Source of the DNA: Desulfovibrionaceae bacterium
GTDB taxonomy: Bacteria; Desulfobacterota; Desulfovibrionia; Desulfovibrionales; Desulfovibrionaceae
Reading direction: 5' to 3'
DNA: 7,536 nt
NCBI GenBank assembly: GCA_030539415.1
Contig: JAUNSE010000066.1
Span: forward strand, 1-7,536
The notes under the pieces were generated by a model. That model was given only the letters and a program-made list of their open reading frames with translations. It searched no databases and was not told where the DNA came from. Position numbers and translations under genes: made by a program. Of this stretch, positions 1 through 5,638 are shown in pieces (position 1 is the stretch's first letter; the number at the start of each line of letters is the position of its first letter).

Positions 1-129
1 TCAAGGCCCGTGAGCAGGGCAATGCACGAGGTCCCGGACATTTGCCGGCAGAACGGGAAATGAAACCGCCGCCTCCTCCGGAGAGGAGGAAAGCGGCGGC
101 GTCATGAATCTGTCCGGCCAGGCCGGGGA
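1..129. other. Left-edge stretch with no confirmed gene
   Basis: This stretch lies beyond the 3' end of the CpoB-like gene and contains its terminator hairpin (66-99). On the plus strand, the frame starting at base 1 is open and ends at TGA 61-63, reading SRPVSRAMHEVPDICRQNGK. This could be the tail of a convergent gene entering from the left, but twenty residues are too few to judge, and a second plus-strand frame is also open. On the minus strand, an ATG at 41 opens 13 codons to the edge without a ribosome binding site. None of these is supported as a gene. Confidence 0.4.
66..99 (-). terminator. Probable intrinsic terminator after the CpoB-like gene
   Basis: An inner stem pairs 72-78 (CCTCCTC) with 83-89 (GAGGAGG) around a four-base loop. 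An outer stem pairs 66-71 (CCGCCG) with 94-99 (CGGCGG), with a four-base bulge at 90-93. On the minus strand the stem is followed by TTTCATTT, a modest T-rich tract. It begins about 30 nt past the TAA stop of the lipoprotein gene, where the end of this transcription unit is expected. The plus-strand side has no T tract, so it should act mainly on minus-strand transcripts. Confidence 0.7.
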
Positions 130-1026
130 TTACTTGTTGTTCTTCAGGAAGTCCCTGGCGCGGGCGGCCTCGGGGCTGTTGGGGAACTTCTTGATGAGGT
201 CGTTCATGCGGCCCTTGGCGGCGGCCTTCTGCTTCATCTTGCTGAAGCAGATGCCCTGCTTGAGATACGCGCCGGGCGCCTTGGCGGACTTGGGATACTT
301 GGTGATCACCGTGTCGTAGGCCAGAGCGGCGTCAGGGAACTGATTCTTCTGGAAGTAGCACTCGCCGAGATAGAACTGGGCGGCAGCGGTGGTCTTGTCG
401 TCTCCGCTTTTGCCGAAGTTCTGCAGATAGTCGCTGAAGGAGCGCTGGGCGTCATTGTACTTGCGGGCCTTGAAGGCGTTCTCGCCGGCTTCGAAGAGGG
501 CCAGGCGCATGTCCTTCTGGGCGGCGGGCTGCTTGGGCCTGGGCGTCTCCTGCCCCCATGTGCTGCCCGACGGGGTCGCGGCGGGTGCCGCGGCCGCGGC
601 TGCGGCAGGGGCTGCGGCAGTGCCGGCAAGACCGCCGTAGGAGAAGTCGGGCGCGGCCTGCGCCGTATCGGCGGCTGCGGCCGGAGCGGCAGCAGTGCCG
701 GGCTGGATCGGGTCGCCCAGATCGAAGTTCATGGCCATGCTGGTCTCGACCTGGCGGAGAGCGGCGTCATGCCGGTTGAGCTTGTCCACGATCACGCCGG
801 CTCCGCCGACCTTTTTCAAATCGGCCACAAGGCCGCGAAGCTCACGCACTTCCTCACGCAGAGCCTGCATTTCATTGCGGGCATCGGCCTGAACAGGCTG
901 CATGCGCCGAATCTGGGCGTCATGCTGCATGAGCTGGGCTTCTATCTCGTCGTTTCTGTTTGAGCAACCTGCAAGACTTGCCAGAACAAGCGCAGAGACA
1001 AGAACAGGAAGATAAGGTTTGTGCAC
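130..1026 (-). CDS. CpoB/YbgF-like TPR lipoprotein (Tol-Pal associated family)
   Basis: This looks like a cell-envelope coordinator of the CpoB/YbgF family, which in E. coli links Tol-Pal action to peptidoglycan synthesis at division. I chose the GTG at 1026 (298 residues) because GGAG sits about 7 nt upstream and the protein then opens with a compact lipoprotein signal peptide ending LAGC. Cys21 is the predicted lipidation site, and the following Ser suggests outer-membrane sorting. A GTG at 1062 adds 12 residues but lacks a ribosome binding site. Residues about 23-72 are a charged coiled coil as in YbgF. About 107-172 form an Ala/Pro-rich linker. About 174-296 carry TPR-like repeats (FEAGENAFKARKYNDAQ, YLGECYFQKNQFPDAALAYD, KYPKSAKAPGAYLKQG). 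E. coli CpoB is soluble, so lipidation differs. No tol or pal gene is visible. The family call is firm, the exact role inferred. Confidence 0.85.
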   Translation of the reverse strand: MHKPYLPVLVSALVLASLAGCSNRNDEIEAQLMQHDAQIRRMQPVQADARNEMQALREEVRELRGLVADLKKVGGAGVIVDKLNRHDAALRQVETSMAMNFDLGDPIQPGTAAAPAAAADTAQAAPDFSYGGLAGTAAAPAAAAAAAPAATPSGSTWGQETPRPKQPAAQKDMRLALFEAGENAFKARKYNDAQRSFSDYLQNFGKSGDDKTTAAAQFYLGECYFQKNQFPDAALAYDTVITKYPKSAKAPGAYLKQGICFSKMKQKAAAKGRMNDLIKKFPNSPEAARARDFLKNNK

Positions 1027-1110
1027 AGATATTCTCCGAGAAAAGATGAAACGGCAATACACTGCCGATAAAATGGAGATGAGACGAGGGGGGAGAAAAA
1101 TCGTCGGACA

Positions 1111-1335
1111 CTACTGCTGCACGGGATTGCGAACTATCCTTGCGCCGGCATGTCTGCGGCCGAACAGGATGTAGAGCAGACCGCCAAGAACGGGCAGAAA
1201 GACGCAGGGAAGCAGCCAGAGCACCTTCTTCTGCAGATCACCGCCGAATTCGTGGCTCCAGATATGCCAGACGCCCCAGAGATTGGGCAGAATCGGGACA
1301 AGCGCCACAAGCACGTGCCACCAGGCGAAAGTCAT
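1111..1335 (-). CDS. Small two-helix membrane protein, PLDc_N-like
   Basis: A 74-residue inner-membrane protein with two hydrophobic helices, about residues 6-28 and 37-58. The second ends in GGLLYILFGRR, which resembles the PLDc_N domain (the N-terminal membrane part of cardiolipin synthases, also found as short stand-alone proteins). No phospholipase D catalytic HKD motif is present, so enzymatic activity is not expected. I chose the ATG at 1335 because AAGGA lies 7 nt upstream. An upstream in-frame start at 1392 would lie inside lspA and lacks support. The gene begins 4 nt after the lspA stop, with its ribosome binding site inside the end of lspA, so it is very probably cotranscribed and translationally coupled. 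An 84-nt gap separates it from the CpoB-like gene. The function is unknown. The surrounding genes suggest envelope work, but that is inference. Confidence 0.8.
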   Translation of the reverse strand: MTFAWWHVLVALVPILPNLWGVWHIWSHEFGGDLQKKVLWLLPCVFLPVLGGLLYILFGRRHAGARIVRNPVQQ

Positions 1336-1339
1336 GATG

Positions 1340-1858
1340 CTATCCTTTGACAGAAGTTTTCCGGCCCGCCTCGGGGAGATCCCTCCGGTCATGGCCGAGC
1401 AGTATGGCCAGGGCTGTCAGTCCGGCGCCCACGCAGATGGCGATGTCCGCCACATTGAAGGCCGGCCAGTGCATCTCGCCCCAGTAGAAATCCAGAAAGT
1501 CCGTGACCGCGCGCTCCCGCAGCCGGTCAATCAGGTTGCCGAAGGCGCCGCCGAGGACCATGCTCAGTCCGACCCACAGGAGCGGCGCGCGGCCGCTCTT
1601 GTGGATCAGCGCGCAGATGATGCCCGATGCCGCCAGCGTGGCCGCCAGAAAGAGCCAGACCTGCCAGTCGATATCCGATCTGTTGAGAAAGCCGAAAGCG
1701 GCGCCTCTGTTGCGGATGTTCACCAGGTTGAACAGTCCGTCGATGACCGGCACCCCGCCGTTGAGGGGCAGGGTCCGGTTGACGAGCCACTTGGTGAGCT
1801 GATCCAGCACGAGCACGCAGGGTGCCGTGGCCAAAAGCACTTTCCAGCGGCTGCGCAT
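1340..1858 (-). CDS. lspA: Lipoprotein signal peptidase (signal peptidase II)
   Basis: This inner-membrane aspartyl protease cleaves the signal peptide from diacylglyceryl-modified prolipoproteins just before the lipidated Cys. The 172-residue length is usual for the family. Hydrophobic helices lie at about 6-24, 65-84, 92-109 and 137-156. Conserved blocks are visible: DQLTKW (19-24), VNIRNRGAAFGFL (46-58), GGAFGNLIDR (103-112) and FNVAD (134-138). Asp111 and Asp138 match the catalytic pair (Asp114 and Asp141 in E. coli). The start at 1858 has GGAG 8 nt upstream, inside the end of ileS, and only 3 nt separate it from the ileS stop. The ileS-lspA order is widespread in bacteria. A predicted substrate, the CpoB-like lipoprotein, lies two genes downstream. 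Nothing suggests loss of function. Confidence 0.97.
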   Translation of the reverse strand: MRSRWKVLLATAPCVLVLDQLTKWLVNRTLPLNGGVPVIDGLFNLVNIRNRGAAFGFLNRSDIDWQVWLFLAATLAASGIICALIHKSGRAPLLWVGLSMVLGGAFGNLIDRLRERAVTDFLDFYWGEMHWPAFNVADIAICVGAGLTALAILLGHDRRDLPEAGRKTSVKG

Positions 1859-1861
1859 GAA

Positions 1862-4690
1862 CTATTCTCCGGCCTTTTCTTCGAGGTGGGAGATGACGTG
1901 CGCGCAGCGCAGGCAGAGGTCCGGATGAGCGGCATCCTGACCGATTTCGGTGGTGTACATCCAGCAGCGGGGGCACTTTTCGCCCTCGGCGCGGGCAACG
2001 CCCACGGCCAGGCCGGGCACCTGCTCGTCGCGCACGGCTTCGGCGGGGGCCCTGTCCAGCGCCTCCACGCTCAGGCCGGAGACCAGGCAGTACTCGCGCA
2101 TGTCGGCGCCCACGCGGTCAAGGCAGGCGGCCAGTTCGTCTGAGACGTACAGGACCACGGAAGTGTCCAGCGAATGACCGACCTTGCCGTCGCGGCGCAG
2201 GGGCTCGATGGCCCTGGTCACGGCGCCGCGGATGTCCTGCAGGGACTTCCAGTCGGCGCGCACCGCCTCCGGCAGAATCCAGCCGGCGCAGTCAGCGGGC
2301 GGCAGGGCGAAGACGGTCTTCTCGTCGCCCTTGAGGGCGGCGGGGAAGCAGCTGTAGATTTCCTCGGCCGTGAAGGAGAGCACCGGAGCCAGATCGCGCA
2401 CCAGCAGCTCGAGGATGCGGTAGAGGGCGGTCACGGCCGAACGGTAGGCCAGACTGTCCTTCGCGGAGCAGTAGATGCGGTCCTTGAGCACGTCGATGCA
2501 CAGAATGGACAGGTCGGTGACGCAGTACTCGTGCAGGATGTGGTAGACCTTGTGGAAGTCGTAGCTCTCGTAGGCGGCCTGCACGCTCGCGTAGATCTGG
2601 GCGGCGGTGCTGACGGCGGCGCGGTCCAGGGGCAGCATCTCGTCCAGGCCGGCAAGATCGGCGGGCGTGAGCTTGTCCACGCAGCCCAGGATGTAGCGGC
2701 AGGTGTTGCGGATGCGGCGGTAGGCGTCGACCAGGCGGGCGATGATGTCGTCGGACAGGCGCACATCGTCGCGGTATTCGACGGAGGAGGCCCACAGACG
2801 GACCAGATCGGCGCCGTACTTGGCGATTATTTCCTGCGGGGCGATGACGTTGCCCACGGATTTGGACATCTTGAAGCCCTTGCCGTCCACCACGTAGCCG
2901 TGCGTGAGCACGTTGCGGTAGGGCGGAACGCCCTCGGTGCCCAGGCTCGCCAGCAGGGAGCTGTGGAACCAGCCGCGGTGCTGGTCCGAGCCCTCCAGGT
3001 AGAGGTCGGCGGGGAAGGACAGGTCCGGGCGCTCCTTCAGCACGGCGGCCCAGGTGGTGCCGGAGTCGAACCACACGTCCAGGATGTCGGTTTCCTTCTT
3101 CCAGTGGCTGCCACCGCAGTGCGGGCATTTCAGCCCCTCGGGAACAATCTCCTCAAGGCCGGCCTCGAACCAGTAGTCGCAGCCGGTGGGGTGCTTGGCG
3201 AAGCGGGCGCTGATGTCCTTCATCCAGGCCGGGTCGTTCCAGGCCTCGCCGCAGTCCTCGCAGAGCAGGGCCAGAATCGGCACGCCCCACTGGCGCTGGC
3301 GGGAGATGCACCAGTCGGGTCTGGTGGCAATCATGTTGTAGATGCGCTCGCGGCCCCAGGAGGGGATCCAGGACACATCGTTGCTGATGGCGTCCAGGGC
3401 CTTCTGACGCAGGTCGTTGGCGGCCATGCTGATGAACCACTGCGTGGTGGCGCGGAAGATCAGCGGATTCTTGCAGCGCCAGCAGTGCGGATACGAGTGA
3501 TTGATTTTCGCGTGGCCAAGAAGATTGCCGGCCTCGGCCAGCTTCTCCAGCACGTGCGGGTTGGCTTCAAAGACATTCATGCCCGCGAAGTGGGGCATGG
3601 ACGGCAGGAAGCAGGCAGCGTCGTCCAGGGGGGAGTAGACCTCGAGACCATACTTCAGACCGACCTCGTAGTCCTCGGGACCGTGACCCGGAGCGGTGTG
3701 CACGCAGCCCGTGCCGGCATCCAGGGTGACGTGGTCGCCCAGAACAACAAGGGATTCCCTGTCGAAGAGGGGGTGGCGTGCCTTGAGGCCCTCGAGGGCG
3801 CGGCCCTCGCATTCGCCGAGCACGGTCCAGGACTCCCAGCCCCATTCGGCGGCGCACTTCGCGACGAGGTCGCGGGCCAGCACGTACTGGCAACCGTCAT
3901 GCTCGATCAGGGAGTAGAAGAAGTCGGCGTTGAGGCAGACGCCCATATTGTCCGGAATGGTCCAGGGGGTCGTCGTCCAGATGACCACATAGGCGCGGGC
4001 CGGGTCGGCCTTCTCGAAAACTCCGGCAAGGCCGGGATCGTTCAGAGGGAAGCGGACGTAGATGGAGGGGGAGCTCACATCCTTGTACTCGACTTCTGCC
4101 TCGGCCAGGGCCGTGTGGCAGTGGCCGCACCAGTAGATGGGTTTCTTGGCGCGGATGACGCTGCCCTTCTCCACAAATTTGGCGAGCTCCATGCTCGTGG
4201 CGGACTCGAAGGCCGGGCGCATGCTCAGATAGGGATTGTCCCAGTCGCCGAACACGCCCAGGCGCTTGAATTCCTTGCGCTGCACGTCAATCCACTTGCC
4301 GGCGTACTCGCGGCAGATCTTGCGCACCACATGCGCGGGAAGCTCCTTCTTCTTGCCCTTGAGCTCCTCCTCGACCTTGTGCTCGATGGGCAGTCCGTGG
4401 CAGTCCCAGCCGGGAACATAGACGGCCTTGTAGCCCTGCATGTTGCGGGACTTGACGATAATGTCCTTGAGAATCTTGTTGAGGGCGTGGCCCATGTGAA
4501 TGTGGCCGTTGGCATAGGGCGGGCCGTCGTGAAGGACATAGCTGCCCTTCGGGGCGGGCGTGTCAAGCATGGCCTGCTGGGCGTCAATCTTCTGCCAGAA
4601 TTCGAGCATTTTGGGCTCCATCTGGACAAGGTTGGCCTTCATGGGAAATTTGGTCGAGGGCAGATTGAGAGTTTTCTTGTAGTCGCTCAT
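1862..4690 (-). CDS. ileS: Isoleucyl-tRNA synthetase
   Basis: This cytoplasmic class I aminoacyl-tRNA synthetase charges tRNA-Ile with isoleucine, using ATP, and edits mischarged valine. At 942 residues it is full length for the bacterial type. The HIGH signature reads HMGH at 65-68, after PPYANGHI. The CP1 editing domain shows TTTPWT (239-244) and GTGCVHTAPGHG (326-337) followed by Asp340. KMSKS lies at 607-611. A C-terminal zinc motif has CPRC (906-909) and CLRC (926-929). Two more Cys pairs-of-pairs are present: C188/C191 with C403/C406, and C477/C480 with C522/C525. These resemble the extra zinc sites of Thermus-type IleRS and would give three metal sites. The ATG at 4690 gives the normal N-terminus (MSDYKKTLNLPSTKFPMKAN), although the nearest AGGA is about 13 nt away. 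It leads the ileS-lspA-PLDc_N run and follows a 351-nt gap that probably holds its promoter. Confidence 0.98.
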   Translation of the reverse strand: MSDYKKTLNLPSTKFPMKANLVQMEPKMLEFWQKIDAQQAMLDTPAPKGSYVLHDGPPYANGHIHMGHALNKILKDIIVKSRNMQGYKAVYVPGWDCHGLPIEHKVEEELKGKKKELPAHVVRKICREYAGKWIDVQRKEFKRLGVFGDWDNPYLSMRPAFESATSMELAKFVEKGSVIRAKKPIYWCGHCHTALAEAEVEYKDVSSPSIYVRFPLNDPGLAGVFEKADPARAYVVIWTTTPWTIPDNMGVCLNADFFYSLIEHDGCQYVLARDLVAKCAAEWGWESWTVLGECEGRALEGLKARHPLFDRESLVVLGDHVTLDAGTGCVHTAPGHGPEDYEVGLKYGLEVYSPLDDAACFLPSMPHFAGMNVFEANPHVLEKLAEAGNLLGHAKINHSYPHCWRCKNPLIFRATTQWFISMAANDLRQKALDAISNDVSWIPSWGRERIYNMIATRPDWCISRQRQWGVPILALLCEDCGEAWNDPAWMKDISARFAKHPTGCDYWFEAGLEEIVPEGLKCPHCGGSHWKKETDILDVWFDSGTTWAAVLKERPDLSFPADLYLEGSDQHRGWFHSSLLASLGTEGVPPYRNVLTHGYVVDGKGFKMSKSVGNVIAPQEIIAKYGADLVRLWASSVEYRDDVRLSDDIIARLVDAYRRIRNTCRYILGCVDKLTPADLAGLDEMLPLDRAAVSTAAQIYASVQAAYESYDFHKVYHILHEYCVTDLSILCIDVLKDRIYCSAKDSLAYRSAVTALYRILELLVRDLAPVLSFTAEEIYSCFPAALKGDEKTVFALPPADCAGWILPEAVRADWKSLQDIRGAVTRAIEPLRRDGKVGHSLDTSVVLYVSDELAACLDRVGADMREYCLVSGLSVEALDRAPAEAVRDEQVPGLAVGVARAEGEKCPRCWMYTTEIGQDAAHPDLCLRCAHVISHLEEKAGE

Positions 4691-4868
4691 GGTGCGGTGC
4701 TCGTCCTGGAAAGCCGCGCAATGTGCACAGGCCCGCTGAACGGGGCCGTGAAAGGCGCGCCTTGGAGTCTTGGTTTGGAGACTTGATGTGATGCCGCGCC
4801 GAAGTCCGATGGACTGCGGGCCGGTCGGCGGATAATCCCCGCGGTGATTCGGAAGCGGAAAAGAACGG

Positions 4869-4894
4869 CCCTCTTTCGTCGCGGAGAAAGAGGG
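4869..4894 (-). terminator. Hairpin in the presumed ileS leader (attenuator or weak terminator)
   Basis: A perfect 9-bp stem pairs CCCTCTTTC (4869-4877) with GAAAGAGGG (4886-4894) around an 8-nt loop. On the minus strand it is followed by CCGTTCTTTTCC, a broken T-rich tract, so it resembles a weak intrinsic terminator. It lies between the candidate promoter and ileS, which would place it in the leader. It could equally be a downstream stop for the hypC transcript. The hairpin is seen directly; its role is inferred. Confidence 0.4.
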
Positions 4895-4944
4895 AAGGCA
4901 TGGCCTGACTGCGTCCGGAATGCCGGGATGCGGGGACAGTCACA

Positions 4945-4971
4945 AATATGTTGTGGGGCCGAGAAAGTCAA
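4945..4971 (-). promoter_or_regulatory. Candidate sigma-70-type promoter for ileS
   Basis: Read on the minus strand, TTGACT (4971-4966) matches five of six bases of the -35 consensus. A CATATT hexamer (4950-4945) matches four of six bases of the -10 consensus, after a 15-nt spacer. Shifting the -10 to TATTTG gives a 17-nt spacer but only three matches. It stands in an AT-rich island within otherwise very GC-rich sequence, upstream of ileS and facing it. The spacing is not ideal, so this is only a candidate. Confidence 0.4.
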
Positions 4972-4978
4972 ATTTGAC
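4967..4978. promoter_or_regulatory. Perfect 12-bp palindrome GTCAAATTTGAC, possible operator
   Basis: GTCAAATTTGAC is identical to its own reverse complement. Its minus-strand 3' half supplies the TTGAC of the candidate ileS -35 box, so a bound protein would compete with RNA polymerase. A second dyad, CACAA-5 nt-TTGTG (4941-4955), overlaps the candidate -10. I cannot assign either to a known regulator. A 12-bp palindrome can also occur by chance. Confidence 0.3.
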
Positions 4979-5041
4979 GGCTTGCCGCGCCGCCCCGGCA
5001 GGCGCGTTCGGCGCCCCGCCGCCTGCCACGGAAAGCCCCGG

Positions 5042-5320
5042 CTAGTCTCCCGCGCGCTCCCGGTCGAGCTGGGCAAGCTCTCCGCTTGCCTCCGCGGCCA
5101 TGGCGAATTCCATGAGGGCGGCAAGGCTCTCCTGCGCTTCCGTGGGATCGAGTCTGCGCAGGGCGAAGCCCGCGTGCACAATCAGGTAGTCGCCGACCGC
5201 GGGCGGTTCGGGCAGAAGCATGCTGGAGGCCGTGAGAAGGGTGGGGCCGTTGCCCACCCGTACCTTCATCATGGTATTGTCAAGTATTTCAACGACCTGA
5301 GTTGGTATGGCAAGACACAT
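5042..5320 (-). CDS. hypC: HypC/HybG-family hydrogenase maturation chaperone
   Basis: HypC proteins are small cytoplasmic chaperones that work with HypD in building the Fe(CN)2CO part of the [NiFe]-hydrogenase cofactor and then deliver it to the large-subunit precursor. The protein has 92 residues, usual for the family. It begins MCLAIPTQVVEI, with the essential Cys2 exposed once Met is removed, and carries VGDYLIVHAGFALRRLD (42-58), the conserved core with its His49. I chose the ATG at 5320 because Cys must be residue 2 and GGAG lies 9 nt upstream. The in-frame ATG at 5335 would bury that Cys. The C-terminal part (62-92) is helical and charged. The gene starts 26 nt after the terminator of the redox-complex operon, and no clear promoter fits between them. 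No other hyp gene is visible. It could equally be a HybG-type, hydrogenase-specific paralogue. Confidence 0.93.
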   Translation of the reverse strand: MCLAIPTQVVEILDNTMMKVRVGNGPTLLTASSMLLPEPPAVGDYLIVHAGFALRRLDPTEAQESLAALMEFAMAAEASGELAQLDRERAGD

Positions 5321-5346
5321 TCGCGGTAACTCCATAAGATGACAAA

Positions 5347-5374
5347 ACAGAGCGGAGGCTCGCCTCCGCTCTGT
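5347..5374 (-). terminator. Strong intrinsic terminator after the redox-complex operon
   Basis: A perfect 12-bp stem pairs ACAGAGCGGAGG (5347-5358) with CCTCCGCTCTGT (5363-5374) around a CTCG tetraloop. On the minus strand it runs directly into TTTTGTCATCTT. It stands 36 nt past the TAG of the 69-residue membrane protein. The plus-strand side lacks a T tract, so it works in one direction. Its 3' side ends only 26 nt before the hypC start codon. Confidence 0.88.
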
Positions 5375-5410
5375 GAATCAGCTGGTCAGACACGTCCCGC
5401 AAGGGGGCGT

Positions 5411-5620
5411 CTAATTGTCGCTGGGTTCGGCCGTGCCCTTGCACTTGCAGCAGGGGAGCTTGGCCGCGAGATTGCCCAGAATTCTGTGCACGTCCTTGTC
5501 CTTGGTGGGATAGATGGCCGTGTTCCAGAAGAAGGCGAAGAGCGGCAGAATGCAGATGATTGCGATGTACGCCCAGCTCTTGGAGAACAGGAAGTACTGA
5601 TAGAAGGTATCAAAATGCAT
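5411..5620 (-). CDS. Small single-helix membrane subunit, HmcD/NhcD-like
   Basis: A 69-residue protein with one hydrophobic helix at about residues 17-37 (WAYIAIICILPLFAFFWNTAIY), preceded by an aromatic N-terminus (FYQYFLFSKSW). Hmc- and Nhc-type complexes of sulfate reducers include a very small single-helix subunit right after the NrfD-like gene, and position, size and helix all fit that role. The family is short and poorly conserved, so position carries much of the argument. After the helix comes a hydrophilic tail with Cys57, Cys58 and Cys60 (LPCCKCKG), which I do not recall as a feature of this subunit. The ATG at 5620 has GGAG 7 nt upstream and lies 18 nt after the NrfD-like stop, so the two are cotranscribed. 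A strong terminator follows. Its biochemical role is unknown, possibly structural. Confidence 0.75.
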   Translation of the reverse strand: MHFDTFYQYFLFSKSWAYIAIICILPLFAFFWNTAIYPTKDKDVHRILGNLAAKLPCCKCKGTAEPSDN

Positions 5621-5638
5621 GATATTTCTCCACTGACT

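Larger units (their letters stand above)
4691..5041. other. Intergenic region between hypC-like gene and ileS
   Basis: No credible gene lies in these 351 nt. From the hypC side it holds four elements. An inverted repeat of eight bases (4997-5004 GGCAGGCG with 5020-5027 CGCCTGCC, 15-nt loop) could end the hypC transcript, but no T tract follows. A perfect palindrome (4967-4978) overlaps a candidate promoter. A 9-bp hairpin lies at 4869-4894. Near ileS there is a pair of 11-mers differing at one base (4762-4772 and 4775-4785, TTGGAGnCTTG), containing a 5-bp inverted repeat, AGTCT/AGACT. The length suggests a leader of roughly 240 nt on the ileS transcript. Confidence 0.6.

Noticed and set aside
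1..41. Minus-strand start reading MSGTSCIALLTGL to the window edge
   Set aside because: Thirteen codons without a ribosome binding site, just after a terminator. The MSGTS string recalls serine-protease or kinase motifs, but the following residues do not fit.
1052..1067. Five-bp inverted repeat CGGCA/TGCCG before the lipoprotein gene, as a terminator
   Set aside because: The stem is only 5 bp and the T-rich stretch after it on the minus strand is broken, too weak to list as a terminator.
1283..2143. Open plus-strand frame of 286 codons opposite lspA and the end of ileS
   Set aside because: It covers two well-supported minus-strand genes, has low-complexity composition and shows no family motif, so it is a composition artefact.
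2174..4786. Open plus-strand frame of 870 codons opposite ileS
   Set aside because: It lies almost wholly antisense to a certain ileS. Its translation is rich in Gly, Val, Ala, His and Gln with no recognisable domain, as expected for the mirror of a GC-rich gene with biased third positions.
4837..4845. ACCGCGGGG on the minus strand in the ileS leader, recalling the T-box core
   Set aside because: Only the ACCGCGG part matches. The preceding GGTGG is absent, no specifier-loop stem I could be recognised, and a match this short is likely by chance in GC-rich DNA.
4941..4955. CACAA-N5-TTGTG dyad as a Rex or CRP/FNR-type site
   Set aside because: The half-sites point the opposite way from a Rex site (TTGTG...CACAA), and the spacing does not fit TGTGA-N6-TCACA, so no regulator was named.
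5321..5335. Upstream ATG at 5335 as the hypC start
   Set aside because: It would add five residues before MCLAIP, burying the Cys that HypC proteins need at position 2, and would overlap the good ribosome binding site.
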